Origin: JBBWZH01 sp035544115
GTDB lineage: Bacteria; Actinomycetota; Actinomycetes; Mycobacteriales; CADCTP01
Assembly (NCBI GenBank): GCA_963714145.1
Contig: OY970235.1
Span: 7,378,001-7,442,000, forward strand
Direction of reading: 5' to 3'
Length of the DNA: 64,000 nt
Numbering within the stretch: the stretch's first letter is position 1; each line of letters opens with the position of its first letter. This document shows, one piece after another, positions 36,716 through 46,560 of the stretch. A model generated the notes under the pieces. That model did no database searches, was not told the origin of the DNA, and saw only the letters and a program-made list of their open reading frames with translations. The position numbers and the translations under genes are program-made.

Positions 36716-37059
36716 TTGACCTCACCCCGCAGTTCGTCCGCGATCGGGTCGAGCCTGCTGTTCGCGTACCGGGCGTACAGCCAGGCGATGCCGAAGGTGG
36801 ACACGAACTGCAGGAGGCCGAACACCAGCGCCACGTTGATGTGGCCGACCACCTTGGCGTCCATGAACCCCCGCGCGTACGCGGAGAGCAGGACGTAGAG
36901 CAGGTACCAGGCCAGGAACGCGACGGTCATCGGGAACACGAAGCTCCGGTACCGCCGCCGTAACTCGACAAACCGCGGATCCGCCTCCATCGCCACGTAG
37001 GCGCTGTTCGGCGGCGGTGCGGTCGCCGCACCGGCACCAGTGCCGAGGTCACTCGCCAT
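36712..37059 (-). CDS. DUF485 membrane protein (YjcH-like)
   Basis: A 115-residue protein with two hydrophobic helices (FPMTVAFLAWYLLYVLLSAY and VALVFGLLQFVSTFGIAWLY) separated by a short loop, matching DUF485. It almost always precedes an acetate-type symporter and is presumed to be an accessory subunit. The ATG at 37059 has AGGGGG before it. The frame is open upstream but not conserved. Confidence 0.88.
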   Translation of the reverse strand: MASDLGTGAGAATAPPPNSAYVAMEADPRFVELRRRYRSFVFPMTVAFLAWYLLYVLLSAYARGFMDAKVVGHINVALVFGLLQFVSTFGIAWLYARYANSRLDPIADELRGEVK

Positions 37060-37337
37060 CTGCTGCCCCCTCTCGATCGACGGCAACTTGTGCCGCGGAC
37101 GGTAGGGACCCGGCCACCGTACGGAGAAGCCACCGGACACGACCGGGCGGATCTTGCGTTAAACGGCGATCCACTTGCGCCGAGTGACCCCCATCACATC
37201 GCCCAGCGGTGCGCCGAACGGTCGCCGTGCTCCGGCCGGTCGCAACCGGGCGCGCTCCGGCGCGCCGATGCAGCCTGACATCAGCCCGGCTGGCTATCGT
37301 GATCGAACGGTTGGACTCGTACTGAGGGTTGAGGTCG

Positions 37338-38087
37338 ATGGCTGACGGCAGCGGGATCGAGTGGACCGAAGCGACCTGGAACCCGACGACCGGCTGCGAT
37401 CGAATCAGCGTGGGTTGCGACAACTGCTACGCGCTGACGCTGGCAAAGCGCCTCAAGGCGATGGGTGCCGCGAAGTACCAGCACGACGGCGACCCTCGTA
37501 CGAGTGGACCAGGTTTCGGTGTCACGGTTCATTCGGATTCGCTGACGGTGCCGGTGCGCTGGCGCCAGCCCCGCCTGGTCTTCGTCAACTCGATGAGCGA
37601 CCTGTTTCACGCGCGCGTGCCGTTCCCATTCGTGGCACAGGTCTTCGACGTGATGCAGGCGACGCCGCAGCACACGTACCAGGTGCTGACCAAGCGACCG
37701 GGGCGGCTCCGGCGGATCGCGCACCGGCTGGAATTTCCGGAGAACGTCTGGATAGGTACGTCAGTGGAGAACGCGGCGGCGCTCCACCGCGTCGACGATC
37801 TTCGTGACGTACCGGCCAGCGTACGATTCCTGTCGTGTGAGCCGCTGCTCGGCCCGTTGCCAGGCCTGAACCTCGACGGAATCCACTGGGTTATCGCCGG
37901 CGGCGAATCAGGCCCACGTCATCGGCCGCTGCGCCGGTCCTGGGTGCTCGACATTCGGGATTCCTGTCGAGCCGCCGGGGTACCGTTCTTCTTCAAGCAG
38001 TGGGGCGGCCGGACACCCAAGGCGGGCGGGCGGGAACTGGACGGCCGCGTGTACGACGAAATGCCCGGTCAGCGCCTTTCGGCCTGA
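37338..38087 (+). CDS. DUF5131 family (phage Gp37/Gp68-like) three-Cys-motif protein
   Basis: A 249-residue protein. The N-terminal IEWTEATWNPTTGCDRIS with GCDNCYA gives the C-x6-C-x2-C cluster of DUF5131, a radical-SAM-like family found in phages and mobile islands. Other family segments are VFVNSMSDLFH, YQVLTKRPGRL, WIGTSVEN and WVIAGGESGP. The ATG at 37338 is used. The partner of this family is TcmP, of which only a fragment follows in opposite orientation. Codon use is less GC-rich than that of the neighbouring symporters, which suggests transfer. Confidence 0.88.
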   Translation: MADGSGIEWTEATWNPTTGCDRISVGCDNCYALTLAKRLKAMGAAKYQHDGDPRTSGPGFGVTVHSDSLTVPVRWRQPRLVFVNSMSDLFHARVPFPFVAQVFDVMQATPQHTYQVLTKRPGRLRRIAHRLEFPENVWIGTSVENAAALHRVDDLRDVPASVRFLSCEPLLGPLPGLNLDGIHWVIAGGESGPRHRPLRRSWVLDIRDSCRAAGVPFFFKQWGGRTPKAGGRELDGRVYDEMPGQRLSA

Positions 38088-38518
38088 GGCCGCGCGACGA
38101 CGAGATCGCGCACCGGCGAGCCTTTCCCGTCGAATGCCGTACGACCTTGCGAATACAGCAGCTTGATGGCCTGCCGCACGACCGGCTCGCGAACCTGCCC
38201 GTAGTCTTCGCCGAACACCTCGATGGTCCGATCGACCACCCTGAAGGACGCGGTGTGCCGCAGCGCTTGACCGAGGTTCCGCGCAATTCGATCAACGGCC
38301 GCCGCTTCGACCGAACCGAGCGACGGGCGGACAACCGATATCGAGGTGAACAGCGTATCGGGTTCCTGCGCACTCTCGATCTCGTCGAGCGTGTCCCACC
38401 ACGCCTGCGTTGCCGGCGCAACACTGTCACCGAAGGCCCACAAGCCGTGCTGGCTGCGTGTGCCGAAGACGAGGTGATAGACGGGCTTCTGGCGCGGCGC
38501 CCGGTGGTGCCCAATCAA
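38069..38518 (-). pseudogene. three-Cys-motif partner protein TcmP, N-terminally truncated remnant
   Basis: This 149-residue open frame matches only the C-terminal part of TcmP: KPVYHLVFGTRSQHGLWAFG corresponds to the conserved region near residue 230-250 of intact proteins, followed by the helix-rich tail (VREPVVRQAIKLLYSQGRTA). The N-terminal methyltransferase-like half is missing; upstream lies directly the end of the symporter gene. It overlaps the DUF5131 gene tail to tail by 19 nt, whereas intact pairs are usually co-directional. Probably a decayed remnant. Confidence 0.72.
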
Positions 38519-38534
38519 TTCACTAAATTGCCGG

Positions 38535-40271
38535 TTAGCGCAGGCGGAGGGATTCGGGGGCGTGTAGTTGGAGCATGGTGCGGCCGACGTCGGCCGGGAT
38601 GCTGCTGGGGTTTACCCGGGACACGACGATCATCACGGCGAACGCGATCGGGACGGTCCAGGCGGCCGGTTCGGAGAGCAGGGCGCCGGGCCAGCCGCCG
38701 AGGTTGGAGCCGAGCACGGTGACCAGCACGGCCATGCCGGACAGGCCGCCGCCGACCAGCAGGCCCGCGCCGGCGCCGCGTGGGGTGAGCCCGCGCCACC
38801 AGATGCCGAGCACCAGCAGCGGGCAGAACGTGGACGCCGCCACCGCGAAGGCCAGGCCGACCACCTGCGATACGTCCAGCGCACCGACCTGGACCGCCAG
38901 CACCAGCGGGACGATGCCGGCGACCAGCGCGGATCTGCGGAAGTCGCGGACCGAACCACCGCCCAGCACGTCGGTGGACAGCACCCCGGACACTGACACC
39001 AGCAGCCCGCTGGAGGTGGACAGGAACGCGGCGAAGGCGCCGGCCGCGACCAGCCCGGCCAGCAGTTGCCCGGCGAAGCCGCCGACCGCCGCGCCCGGCA
39101 GCACCAGCACCACCGCGTCGGTCTTCCCGGTCAGCAGCAGCTGCGGCACGTACAGCCGGCCGAGCGCGCCGTACACCGTCGGGAAGAGGTAGAACGCGCC
39201 GAGCATGCCGAGCACGACCAGGGTGGTGGCGCGGGCGGCCCGCCCGTCCGGGTTGGTGTAGAAGCGGACCAGCACGTGCGGCAGCCCCATGGTGCCCAGG
39301 AACGTGGCCAGGATCAGCGAGTACGTGGTGAACAGCGGATGGTCGCCGGTGCCGTTCAGGCCGACCAGCGGCACCGCCCAGGTGGCGTTGTCCAGCCGGC
39401 GCAGGCCCTCGGCGTGCGGCACCGCGGCGCCGGCCGGGAAGATCAGCTCGGCGCCCTTGCGTACCTCGTGCGTGCCGGGCGCCAGCAGCAGCCCGGGCCC
39501 GTCCCGGCGCACCCCGTCCACCAGGCCGTGCGCGGCGACGGTGACCGGGTCGGTCACCACGATCGCGGTGTCGGTCTGGATGTCGACCGAGGTGGCGACG
39601 GCGAACGTGGGCGCGGTCGGCGCGGTCAGCGAGCCCTGGTGCGGGTCGTCGGCGCCGCGCCAGTGCCAGGCGATCAGGATCACCATCGCCGGCAGCGCGA
39701 TCGCGGTGAGCTTCACCCAGTACTGGAACGCCTGGACGAACGTGATGCTGCGCATGCCGCCGATGGCCACGTTCGCGGTGACCACGACGCCGACCACGAC
39801 CGCGCCGATCCACGGCGCCGCGCCGGTCACCGTGGCCAGCGTCAGGCCGGCGCCCTGCAGCTGCGGCACCAGGTAGAGCCAGCCGATGAAGACCACGAAC
39901 CCGGTGGCCAGCTTGCGCAGCCACTTCGAGCCCAGCCTGGCCTCGGCGAAGTCGGGCAGCGTGTACGCCCCGGACCGGCGCAGCGGCGCCGCCACGAACA
40001 GCAGCAGCGCCAGGTAGCCAGCCGTGAACCCGACCGGGTACCAGAGCATGTCCACGCCGAACTTCATGATCAGCCCGGCCACGCCGAGGAAACTGGCCGC
40101 GGACAGGTACTCGCCGCTGATCGCGCTGGCGTTCCACCGCGGGCTGACCGTGCGGGACGCGACCAGGAAGTCCGAGGTGTTGCGGGAGATCCGGTACCCG
40201 AACGCGCCGATCCCCAGCGTGGCGACCGTGATCAGCACTATGGCCGGCAGGGCGGCCGCCGAGTCGGTCAC
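38535..40271 (-). CDS. sodium:solute symporter (monocarboxylate type)
   Basis: A 578-residue SSS transporter with about 13 helices. SDFLVASRTVSPRWNASAIS, GEYLSAASFLGVAGL and GLPHVLVRFYTNPDGRAAR place it near acetate/pyruvate permeases. An inserted, soluble-looking loop of about 90 residues (after IAWHWRGADDPHQG) is longer than in ActP. The GTG at 40271 overlaps the stop of the small membrane protein upstream. It is the effector end of a LytS/LytT-type two-component cluster, so its expression is probably tied to an extracellular carboxylate. Confidence 0.88.
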   Translation of the reverse strand: MTDSAAALPAIVLITVATLGIGAFGYRISRNTSDFLVASRTVSPRWNASAISGEYLSAASFLGVAGLIMKFGVDMLWYPVGFTAGYLALLLFVAAPLRRSGAYTLPDFAEARLGSKWLRKLATGFVVFIGWLYLVPQLQGAGLTLATVTGAAPWIGAVVVGVVVTANVAIGGMRSITFVQAFQYWVKLTAIALPAMVILIAWHWRGADDPHQGSLTAPTAPTFAVATSVDIQTDTAIVVTDPVTVAAHGLVDGVRRDGPGLLLAPGTHEVRKGAELIFPAGAAVPHAEGLRRLDNATWAVPLVGLNGTGDHPLFTTYSLILATFLGTMGLPHVLVRFYTNPDGRAARATTLVVLGMLGAFYLFPTVYGALGRLYVPQLLLTGKTDAVVLVLPGAAVGGFAGQLLAGLVAAGAFAAFLSTSSGLLVSVSGVLSTDVLGGGSVRDFRRSALVAGIVPLVLAVQVGALDVSQVVGLAFAVAASTFCPLLVLGIWWRGLTPRGAGAGLLVGGGLSGMAVLVTVLGSNLGGWPGALLSEPAAWTVPIAFAVMIVVSRVNPSSIPADVGRTMLQLHAPESLRLR

Positions 40272-40839
40272 GGCTGGTCGACCATGTCCGCGAACTCCTG
40301 CTCGTTCCGCTCGGCCAACCGGACGTAGCCGATGGCGATGCCGATCAACACCGGGTACGGCAGCACGCCGAGCAGCAGCCAGGGCAGCTCGATGCCGAAC
40401 AGCCGGGCCCGGCGACCGCCGGGGCCAGCGCGAAGAGCAGCGGCAGCGAGCCGAACAGCACCGCGACCAGCAGCGCGAGCCGCAGCGCCAGCCCGAGCTG
40501 GGCCCGGATGAGCCCGCCGACCAGCACATCGCCGACCCCGGTGTGCTCCTCCAACTCGCGCCGGGCCGGACCCGGCGGCACCCGGCGCGGCCCGGCCAGC
40601 ACTACCCGCACCCGCCGCGGCGCCGGCACTTCGAGGGCCGCCCCGGCCACCCCGGCCGGGCTGGCCGGCTCGGCCGCCCCGGCCGGCTCACCCGGCCCTA
40701 CCGGCTCAGCCGACTCGGCCGGCGCACCCGGGCGGTCCGGCGCGCCCGACCCGCCCGACCCGCCCGACCCGGCCGACCCGGTGAGGCTGGCCGGCCTGGG
40801 CGGGGTCGGGGCGCCCGGTGGGTCGGCGGCCCGGGTCAT
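40268..40839 (-). pseudogene. small two-helix membrane protein partner of the symporter, frameshifted
   Basis: The first frame from ATG 40839 gives a Pro/Gly/Ala-rich N-terminus, then LEEHTGVGDVLVGGLIRAQ and a helix ALRLALLVAVLFGSLPLLFA. It then turns into Cys-rich nonsense. In the next frame the protein continues as RARLFGIELPWLLLGVLPYP and ends EFADMVDQP at 40268, overlapping the symporter start. One lost base near 40403-40414 (GTCGCCGGGCCCGG for an expected GTCGCCCGGGCCCGG) explains the break. It resembles the DUF485-like partners of such symporters. Confidence 0.75.
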
Positions 40840-41583
40840 GTCCGGGTCCAGGCGGCCTTGGCGGCGCGGACCAGCCGGTCCTTCAGCTCCCGGGTGTGCC
40901 GCCGGCTCACCGGCAGCTCCTGCTCACCGATCCGGACCACGTAGCCGGTCGCGGTCAGCCGCAGCTCCCCGATCAGCGGCAGCGCGACCAGGTACGACCG
41001 GTGGATGCGGACGAACCCGGCTTCGGCCCAGCGCTCGGCCAGCACCGCGAGCGGCACCCGGACCAGGTGGCTGGCGTCCGCGGTGTGCAGCCGGGCGTAG
41101 TCGCCCTGCGCCTCCACCCAGCGCACCGCCGAGCGGGGCAGCATCGTGGTGCGGCCGGCCAGCTCGACCGGGATCGTCGGCTCGTCGTCGTCGCCGCGGC
41201 CGGCGGCCGGCGGCCGGCGCGAGCCGGGCGGCCAGCACCCGGCGCAGCGACTCGGCCAGCCGCTCGGCCCGCACCGGCTTGCGCAGGTAGTCGACCGCGC
41301 CCAGGTCGAACGCGTCCACCGCGCGGTCGTCGTACGCGGTGACGAAGACGACCGCCGGCGGCCGGGCGAACCGGCGCAGCACCCGGGCCAGCTCCATGCC
41401 GTCCAGCCCGGGCATCCGGATGTCCAGGAACACCGCGTCGACCTCGCTGTCCCGCAGCACCCGCAGCGCTTCGGTCGCGTCGGCCGCGGTCACCACCGAG
41501 CTGACCCGGCCGTCGGCGCGCAGCAGGTAGGCCAGCTCGTCCAGGGCCGGCGGCTCGTCGTCGACGGCGAGCGCACGCAGCAT
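40836..41583 (-). pseudogene. LytTR-family response regulator, frameshifted
   Basis: From ATG 41583 a receiver domain is read (ALAVDDEPPALDEL, phospho-Asp in AVFLDIRMPGLDG, the Thr/Lys end VTAYDD and YLRKPVRAE). The LytTR DNA-binding domain (MLPRSAVRWVEAQGDYARLH, FVRIHRSYLV, LPVSRRHTRELKDRL) lies in another frame. The frames change inside a CGGCCG-rich stretch at 41191-41222 by one extra base (or two lost). With one correction the protein would be about 248 residues and complete. GTG 41595 is an alternative start. Confidence 0.8.
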
Positions 41584-41701
41584 CGGTCCGGTCACGAAGT
41601 CTCTCCCGCTGGCCAGCCCCGTTCCGGTCGGCCGTATCCGCCCGCGTCCACTGCCGCCTCCCCCACCAACACCGTCCAACCAGGGACAACGCACGAATCC
41701 G

Positions 41702-42880
41702 TCACGAGGCTCGGACCCCGGCATGGAATTTCGGCACCCGCATGCTGACCTTGGTGCCCGCGTCCGGCGCGGTTTCCACCACCAGGCCGAACTCGTCCCC
41801 GAACACCGAGCGCAGCCGGTCGTCGATGTTGCCCAGGCCGACGTGGCTGCCGTCCTCGGACCGGGTCCGCAGGCATCTCCGGATCCATCCCGACGCCGTC
41901 GTCCTCGATGCTGATCAGGCACTCGGCGCCGGCGTCCTGGGCCACGATCGAGATCGTGCCGACGCCGGGCTTACCGGCCAGCCCGTGCCGCACCGCGTTC
42001 TCCACCAGCGGCTGCAGGCCAGGAACGGCACCGCGACCGGCAGCACCTCCGGGGCGATCTGCAGCCGCACCTGCAGCCGATCGCCGAACCGGGCCCGCTC
42101 CAGGGTCAGGTACCGGTCGATCGAGCGCAGCTCCTCGGCCAGCGTGGTGAACTCGCCGTGCGAGCGGAAGCAGTACCGGGTGAACTCGGCGAACTCCAGC
42201 ATCAGTTCGCGGGCCCGCTCCGGGTCGGTGCGGACGAACGAGGCGATCGCGGTCAGCGCGTTGTAGATGAAGTGCGGGCTGATCTGGGCCCGCAGCGCGC
42301 GCACCTCGGCCCGGGCCAGCCGGGCCCGGGACTGATCCAGCTCGGCCAGCTCCAGCTGGGTGGACGCCCACCGCGCGGTCTCCAGCGCGGCCTGGACCAG
42401 GCCCGGCCCGGGCTCGGTCGAGGTGACCGCGGCCAGCGTGCCGACGATCCGCTCGTCCACCGCGATCGGCGCGATCACCGCGCCGCGCACCGAGCAGTCC
42501 GGATCCGGGCAGACCAGCTCCTCGGCGCCCACCACCACCGGGCGGCCGACCGACAGCGGCCGGACCGCGGCGGCCAGCATCTGCCCGGCATGGTGGTCGC
42601 CCGGGCCGTCCCAGACCAGGATCCGGGTGGTGTCGGTGACGGCGACCGTCGGCGTGCCGAGCAGCGCCCGCAGGTGCCGGGCCGACTTCTCCGCCGACGC
42701 CTCGGTCAACCCGAGCCGCAGCTGCGGCGCCGCGAGGCTGGCCGTGTGCAGCGTCTCGAACGTGACCCGCTCGGCCGGCGTACCGAGGCTGCCCCGGCGC
42801 CGCCGCAGCCAGAATGCCAGCAGCAGCGCCGCCACCTCGACCGCCGCGACCAGCGCGACCACGACCTCGGCGACCGTCAC
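41702..42880 (-). pseudogene. LytS-type sensor histidine kinase, two compensating frameshifts
   Basis: The frame from GTG 42880 has one membrane helix (VVVALVAAVEVAALLLAFWL), a GAF-like region with CPDPDC, and the phospho-acceptor segment ISPHFIYNALTAIASFV. It shifts near 42018: one base is missing from CTGGCC-TGCAGCCG. The next frame carries the N-box LVENAVRHGL and EDDGVGMDPE. Near 41875 one extra base returns to the first frame, which holds GLGNIDDRLRSVFGDEFGL and ends at 41702. All kinase parts are present, so the gene was intact recently or the reads are wrong. Confidence 0.8.
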
Positions 42881-43005
42881 GCCACGGATAATCCCGGTCA
42901 CACCACGCTCGACGCAACGAGATCCGCACAGAACTGTCATCCGCCCGACACCGCAACCCGGCGCCAGCCCGGGCCGGGCGCCGAACCGGCGCGGGTCGGC
43001 CCTGG

Positions 43006-44397
43006 TCAGCCAGCCTTGACCGGCACCGGAACCAGCCCGTGGTCGGGCCGGCCGGTGCCGATCAGCTGGCCGTCCCGGTCGTAGGCCCGGACCTCGGTGA
43101 CCTCGCCTGGCCTGGCGAGCAGGCCGCCGCCGCCGGTCAGCGGGACCTCCGCCACCGTGCTGTCGGCGAACACCGCCTCGGCCCGCACCGCGGCCGGCGG
43201 CCCGACCACCACCAGCGGCTGCGTCGGCCAGTTCCGCAGCCGGCTGGCCAGGACGAGGTGATCCAACTTGCCGGCCGGCACGCAGCCGCCGGCCCAGAGA
43301 TCGACCGAGTTGTGGTTGGGCCCGCTGGTCAACCCGAGCAGGACGATCGCGCCGCTGCGGTATCGCGCCCCGACCAGATACGCGACGCCAGGTCCGGCCC
43401 CCTCGATAGCGACCCGGCCCGGCACCGCACCCGCCCAGAGGCCGAGGTATCCGGCCGGCGGCTCGTTCACGCCGGGGTTGACGAGGTAGCCGCCGCGCAA
43501 TGTCAAGGCCGCATTCGTCAGCTGCCAATCGGTCAGTCTGCTGCGGAAGCCGCTCCGCAGCGCTGCCGCTATCTCGTGCGCGGATGGCCCGTCGGGGCGG
43601 CGGGCGGTGCGCAGTGGCAGCGCCGCGAGCTGCCGGTTCCTCCGGTCGAGAATCCGCACATAGGGCCGATCGTCCGGGTTGTATGAGAACAGCGCGGTGC
43701 CGTCCCGCAGCGGCAGCTGCTCGGTCCGGGCGTCCGCACGCTGGCACCCGGCGCCGACGGTGCCGCCGCGGCTGATCGTCACGTGGTCACCGGGCGGGGC
43801 GATGACCACGCCGAACGGGCGGCCCAGCGCGCCGGTCGGGCTGCGGAAGTAGACCGTGAGGATGAGCGACTGCGGGGCGACGTACTGCCGGGCGTAGCGG
43901 ATGTCCGTGGCCGGGTACGACGGCCCGGCCGACCGGTTCATCAGGATCAGCCCGCTGCTGCCGGGCGCCCGGCCGATGAAGACCGACGCGTACGCGTTGT
44001 CCCGCCGCCGCTGGCCGACCACGAGGAGCACGGCGTAGCCGTCCTGCTGCTCGGCGAACGGCACCGTCACCAGGTCCTCGTCCATCTCCGCCATGCCGGT
44101 GAAGACCTGCCGGATCGCCAGCGTCCGGGCCGCGTCGATCAGCGCGGTGTCCCCGGCCAGCGAGCCGCGGGTGGCCGGGACCTGGTGCCCGGTCCGGCCG
44201 AGCGGCAGCCGGAGCACCACCGGCACTGCCGCGACGACCGCGACCACCGCCAGCGCGGACGCCAGCACGGCCCGCTGTCGCGACCGGCGGTGCCGCCGCC
44301 GCACCCGGTCGAACACCTCGACCGGTGGGGTCAGCTGCCGCACCCGGTCCCGCATCAGCAGCCGCAGCTCGCGTTCCACGTCCGGCGTCTGGTTCAT
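43006..44397 (-). CDS. membrane-anchored partner of a SigE-family sigma factor
   Basis: A 463-residue protein with a cytoplasmic N-terminus of about 40 residues, one membrane helix (AVLASALAVVAVVAAVPVV) and a large external domain that I cannot assign. The start overlaps the stop of the sigma gene (ATGA), and the topology is that of an anti-sigma factor, but no zinc anti-sigma motif is visible. It is a clear paralogue of the protein at 45190-46560 (shared RGSLAGD near the helix, shared GGGGLLA near the end). Confidence 0.72.
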   Translation of the reverse strand: MNQTPDVERELRLLMRDRVRQLTPPVEVFDRVRRRHRRSRQRAVLASALAVVAVVAAVPVVLRLPLGRTGHQVPATRGSLAGDTALIDAARTLAIRQVFTGMAEMDEDLVTVPFAEQQDGYAVLLVVGQRRRDNAYASVFIGRAPGSSGLILMNRSAGPSYPATDIRYARQYVAPQSLILTVYFRSPTGALGRPFGVVIAPPGDHVTISRGGTVGAGCQRADARTEQLPLRDGTALFSYNPDDRPYVRILDRRNRQLAALPLRTARRPDGPSAHEIAAALRSGFRSRLTDWQLTNAALTLRGGYLVNPGVNEPPAGYLGLWAGAVPGRVAIEGAGPGVAYLVGARYRSGAIVLLGLTSGPNHNSVDLWAGGCVPAGKLDHLVLASRLRNWPTQPLVVVGPPAAVRAEAVFADSTVAEVPLTGGGGLLARPGEVTEVRAYDRDGQLIGTGRPDHGLVPVPVKAG

Positions 44398-45032
44398 CGC
44401 TTCGCTCCTTCTGACGCCGGCGCCGTCGCGCCGCCGAACCCGGCACCCGCGCTACCCGGCCGGCGGCCCGGCGCCCGCGGGTCGGACCCGGGCGCCCGGC
44501 CGCCGTGCCCCGGCACGTAACTGGCCGCGGGCTCGGGCTCGGGATCCGGCCCGGCGAGCACCTCGCGCAGCCGGCGGATCCCACGCGACGACTGGCTCTT
44601 CACCGTCCCGACCGAGCAGCCGAGCACCCGGGCGGTCTCCGCCTCGGTGAGGTCCTCCCAGTACCGCAGCACCAGCACCGCCCGGACCCGGGCCGGCAGG
44701 TGTTGCAGCGCCCGCCACATCTCGTCCCGCTCGGCCAGGCCGGCGGCGGCGTCCGGGACGGGCTGATCGGGCAGCGCGCCGGTGACCGACTCGCTCACCC
44801 GGCGGCGGCGCCACCACGAGATCCGCTGGTTGGCCAGCGCCCGCCGGACGTAGGACTCCGGGTCGCCGCCGACCACGATCCGGCTCCAGTGCCGGTACAC
44901 CTGCAGCAGCGTGGCCTGCAGCAGGTCCTCGGCCAGGCCGCGGTCGCCGGTCAGCAGGTAGGCGGTGCCGAGCAGCGCTGGTGAGCGTGCGGTGACGAAC
45001 TCGCGGTAGTCGTCCTCCGCGTCCCGATCCAT
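44394..45032 (-). CDS. SigE-family RNA polymerase sigma factor (ECF-like)
   Basis: A 212-residue sigma-70 family protein: region 2 (YREFVTARSPALLGTAYLL, LAEDLLQATLLQVYRHW) and region 4 (VLRYWEDLTEAETARVLGCS, VGTVKSQSSRGIRRLRE). A Pro/Gly-rich C-terminal tail of about 45 residues is extra. ATG 45032 is used; the open frame upstream is not conserved. It is the first gene of a two-gene unit with its membrane partner. Confidence 0.9.
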   Translation of the reverse strand: MDRDAEDDYREFVTARSPALLGTAYLLTGDRGLAEDLLQATLLQVYRHWSRIVVGGDPESYVRRALANQRISWWRRRRVSESVTGALPDQPVPDAAAGLAERDEMWRALQHLPARVRAVLVLRYWEDLTEAETARVLGCSVGTVKSQSSRGIRRLREVLAGPDPEPEPAASYVPGHGGRAPGSDPRAPGRRPGSAGAGFGGATAPASEGAKR

Positions 45033-45136
45033 CCCAGCCCCTGACCCGATCGACGAGGTGCCCCGCAGTCGAGCTGGAACACGTCCGCGGCAGGAGGTCA
45101 GGTTGTCAGCGAGGCGACGCGAATGGCCAGACATGG

Positions 45137-45174
45137 CACTGCCACCCGCCGGGCGGTGCCGGCGGGTGGCAGTG
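45137..45174. terminator. perfect 14-bp hairpin terminator
   Basis: CACTGCCACCCGCC and its complement form a 14-bp stem with a 10-nt loop. It lies 16 nt past the stop of the gene at 45190 on the minus strand, separating the two sigma units. Confidence 0.75.
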
Positions 45175-45189
45175 GCGACAGGCGGCGGG

Positions 45190-46560
45190 TCAGTGCGGCA
45201 GCTCGACGAACGGCCCCGGGCTGGGTAGCGCCGAGCCCAGCTGCTGACCGTCCTTGTCGAAGAAGCTGACCCGGACCAGGGTGCCCGGGTGCGCCAGCAG
45301 ACCGCCGCCCCCGGTGAGCCGGACCGGAACCGGTGCGCCGGTGCTGAAGGACACCCTGGCCGAGGCCGCGGCCGGCGGCCCGATCATGATCACCGGCTGG
45401 GTCGGGTCGCCGAACAGCCGCTGCCCAAGCAGCAGTGTGTTGGGCTGTCCGGCCGGCAGGCATTCGTTGACCGACCAGCCGGTGTAGCCCTGGCCGTTCT
45501 CCGCCGAGATCAAGCCGTTGAGGGCGATCGCGCCGCTCGCGTACTGGGCTCCCATCAGCGCCGCGATCCCCGGCCGACCGGGTAGCCGGCCGGCCCAGAT
45601 GCCGACGTACCGGATCGGCCGCTCCGCCACCGGCACCTGCTCGCTGTCGACCCGGGCGAACCCGGCCACACCCGCCACCTGGTCGGCCGGGGCGTCGCCG
45701 CGCATGCTCGCCACCACCTGCGCGGCCGCCTGCTCCTCGGTCAGGTCGGCCGGCCCGCCGCCAACAGCGCCAGCCGGCCGCGCCAGCAACGGCCGACCCC
45801 GCCCGTCGGTGACTCTGACCTGCGGGTTGCCACCCGGAGCGACCGGGAACATCGCTGCGCCGTCGGTCAGCGGGAGCGGGACCGCCTGGCCGGCCGCTAC
45901 CGTGCAGTTGGCCTGCAACGTCGTGGTGCGGCTGACGGTGGCCCGGCTGCCGGCCGGGAAGATCGCCACGCCGAAGCCGCGGTCGCCGATGGTGACCACC
46001 GACAGCACCTGCACCGGGTCCAGGAAGCCCCGGCCGTCAGCCCGGCCGGCCGCGGTGGTCTGGCCGGAGTAGAACGACGTGCCGCCGGCAACGGTCAGCG
46101 CCCGCTCTCCCGGGGCCCGGCCGAGGAAGACCGCGGCGTAGTCCTTGTGCAGGCCGCGGCCGACGGCCAGGACCACGGTGTACCCGTCCACCTGCTCCGC
46201 ATACGGCACCCGCAGCGACTGCGGGTCGACCGCGTCCCGGCCGGTGAGCTTGGTGGCCAGCGCCACCCGCCCCGCCTCGAGCAGCAGGGCCCGATCACCG
46301 GCCAACGAGCCGCGGGTGTCGCCGACCACGGTCAGCGCCGGCGCGGTGGACCGGACGCCGTCCGGCCGCAGCGCCAACCCGGCCCCGATCGCGCCGGCAA
46401 TGACCAGCGCGACCGCGAGCGCGGACCCCAGCACCGCCCGGTGCTGGCGCCGCCGCTCCCGCCGGCGCAGCTCCTGGTACGGCTCGATCGGTGCTGGTAT
46501 GACGGCCGCCCGGGACCGGAACACGTCCCGCAATTCGTGCTCCACGTCAGGCTCGATCAT
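45190..46560 (-). CDS. membrane-anchored partner of a SigE-family sigma factor (paralogue)
   Basis: A 456-residue protein with the same layout as its paralogue at 43006: short cytoplasmic N-terminus (MIEPDVEHELRDVFRSR), one helix (AVLGSALAVALVIAGAIGAG), then a long external region. The ATG at 46560 has AGGAGG at 9 nt, and the gene overlaps the sigma gene by 14 nt. The probable role is sensing and sigma control; the signal is unknown. A perfect hairpin follows. Confidence 0.72.
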   Translation of the reverse strand: MIEPDVEHELRDVFRSRAAVIPAPIEPYQELRRRERRRQHRAVLGSALAVALVIAGAIGAGLALRPDGVRSTAPALTVVGDTRGSLAGDRALLLEAGRVALATKLTGRDAVDPQSLRVPYAEQVDGYTVVLAVGRGLHKDYAAVFLGRAPGERALTVAGGTSFYSGQTTAAGRADGRGFLDPVQVLSVVTIGDRGFGVAIFPAGSRATVSRTTTLQANCTVAAGQAVPLPLTDGAAMFPVAPGGNPQVRVTDGRGRPLLARPAGAVGGGPADLTEEQAAAQVVASMRGDAPADQVAGVAGFARVDSEQVPVAERPIRYVGIWAGRLPGRPGIAALMGAQYASGAIALNGLISAENGQGYTGWSVNECLPAGQPNTLLLGQRLFGDPTQPVIMIGPPAAASARVSFSTGAPVPVRLTGGGGLLAHPGTLVRVSFFDKDGQQLGSALPSPGPFVELPH

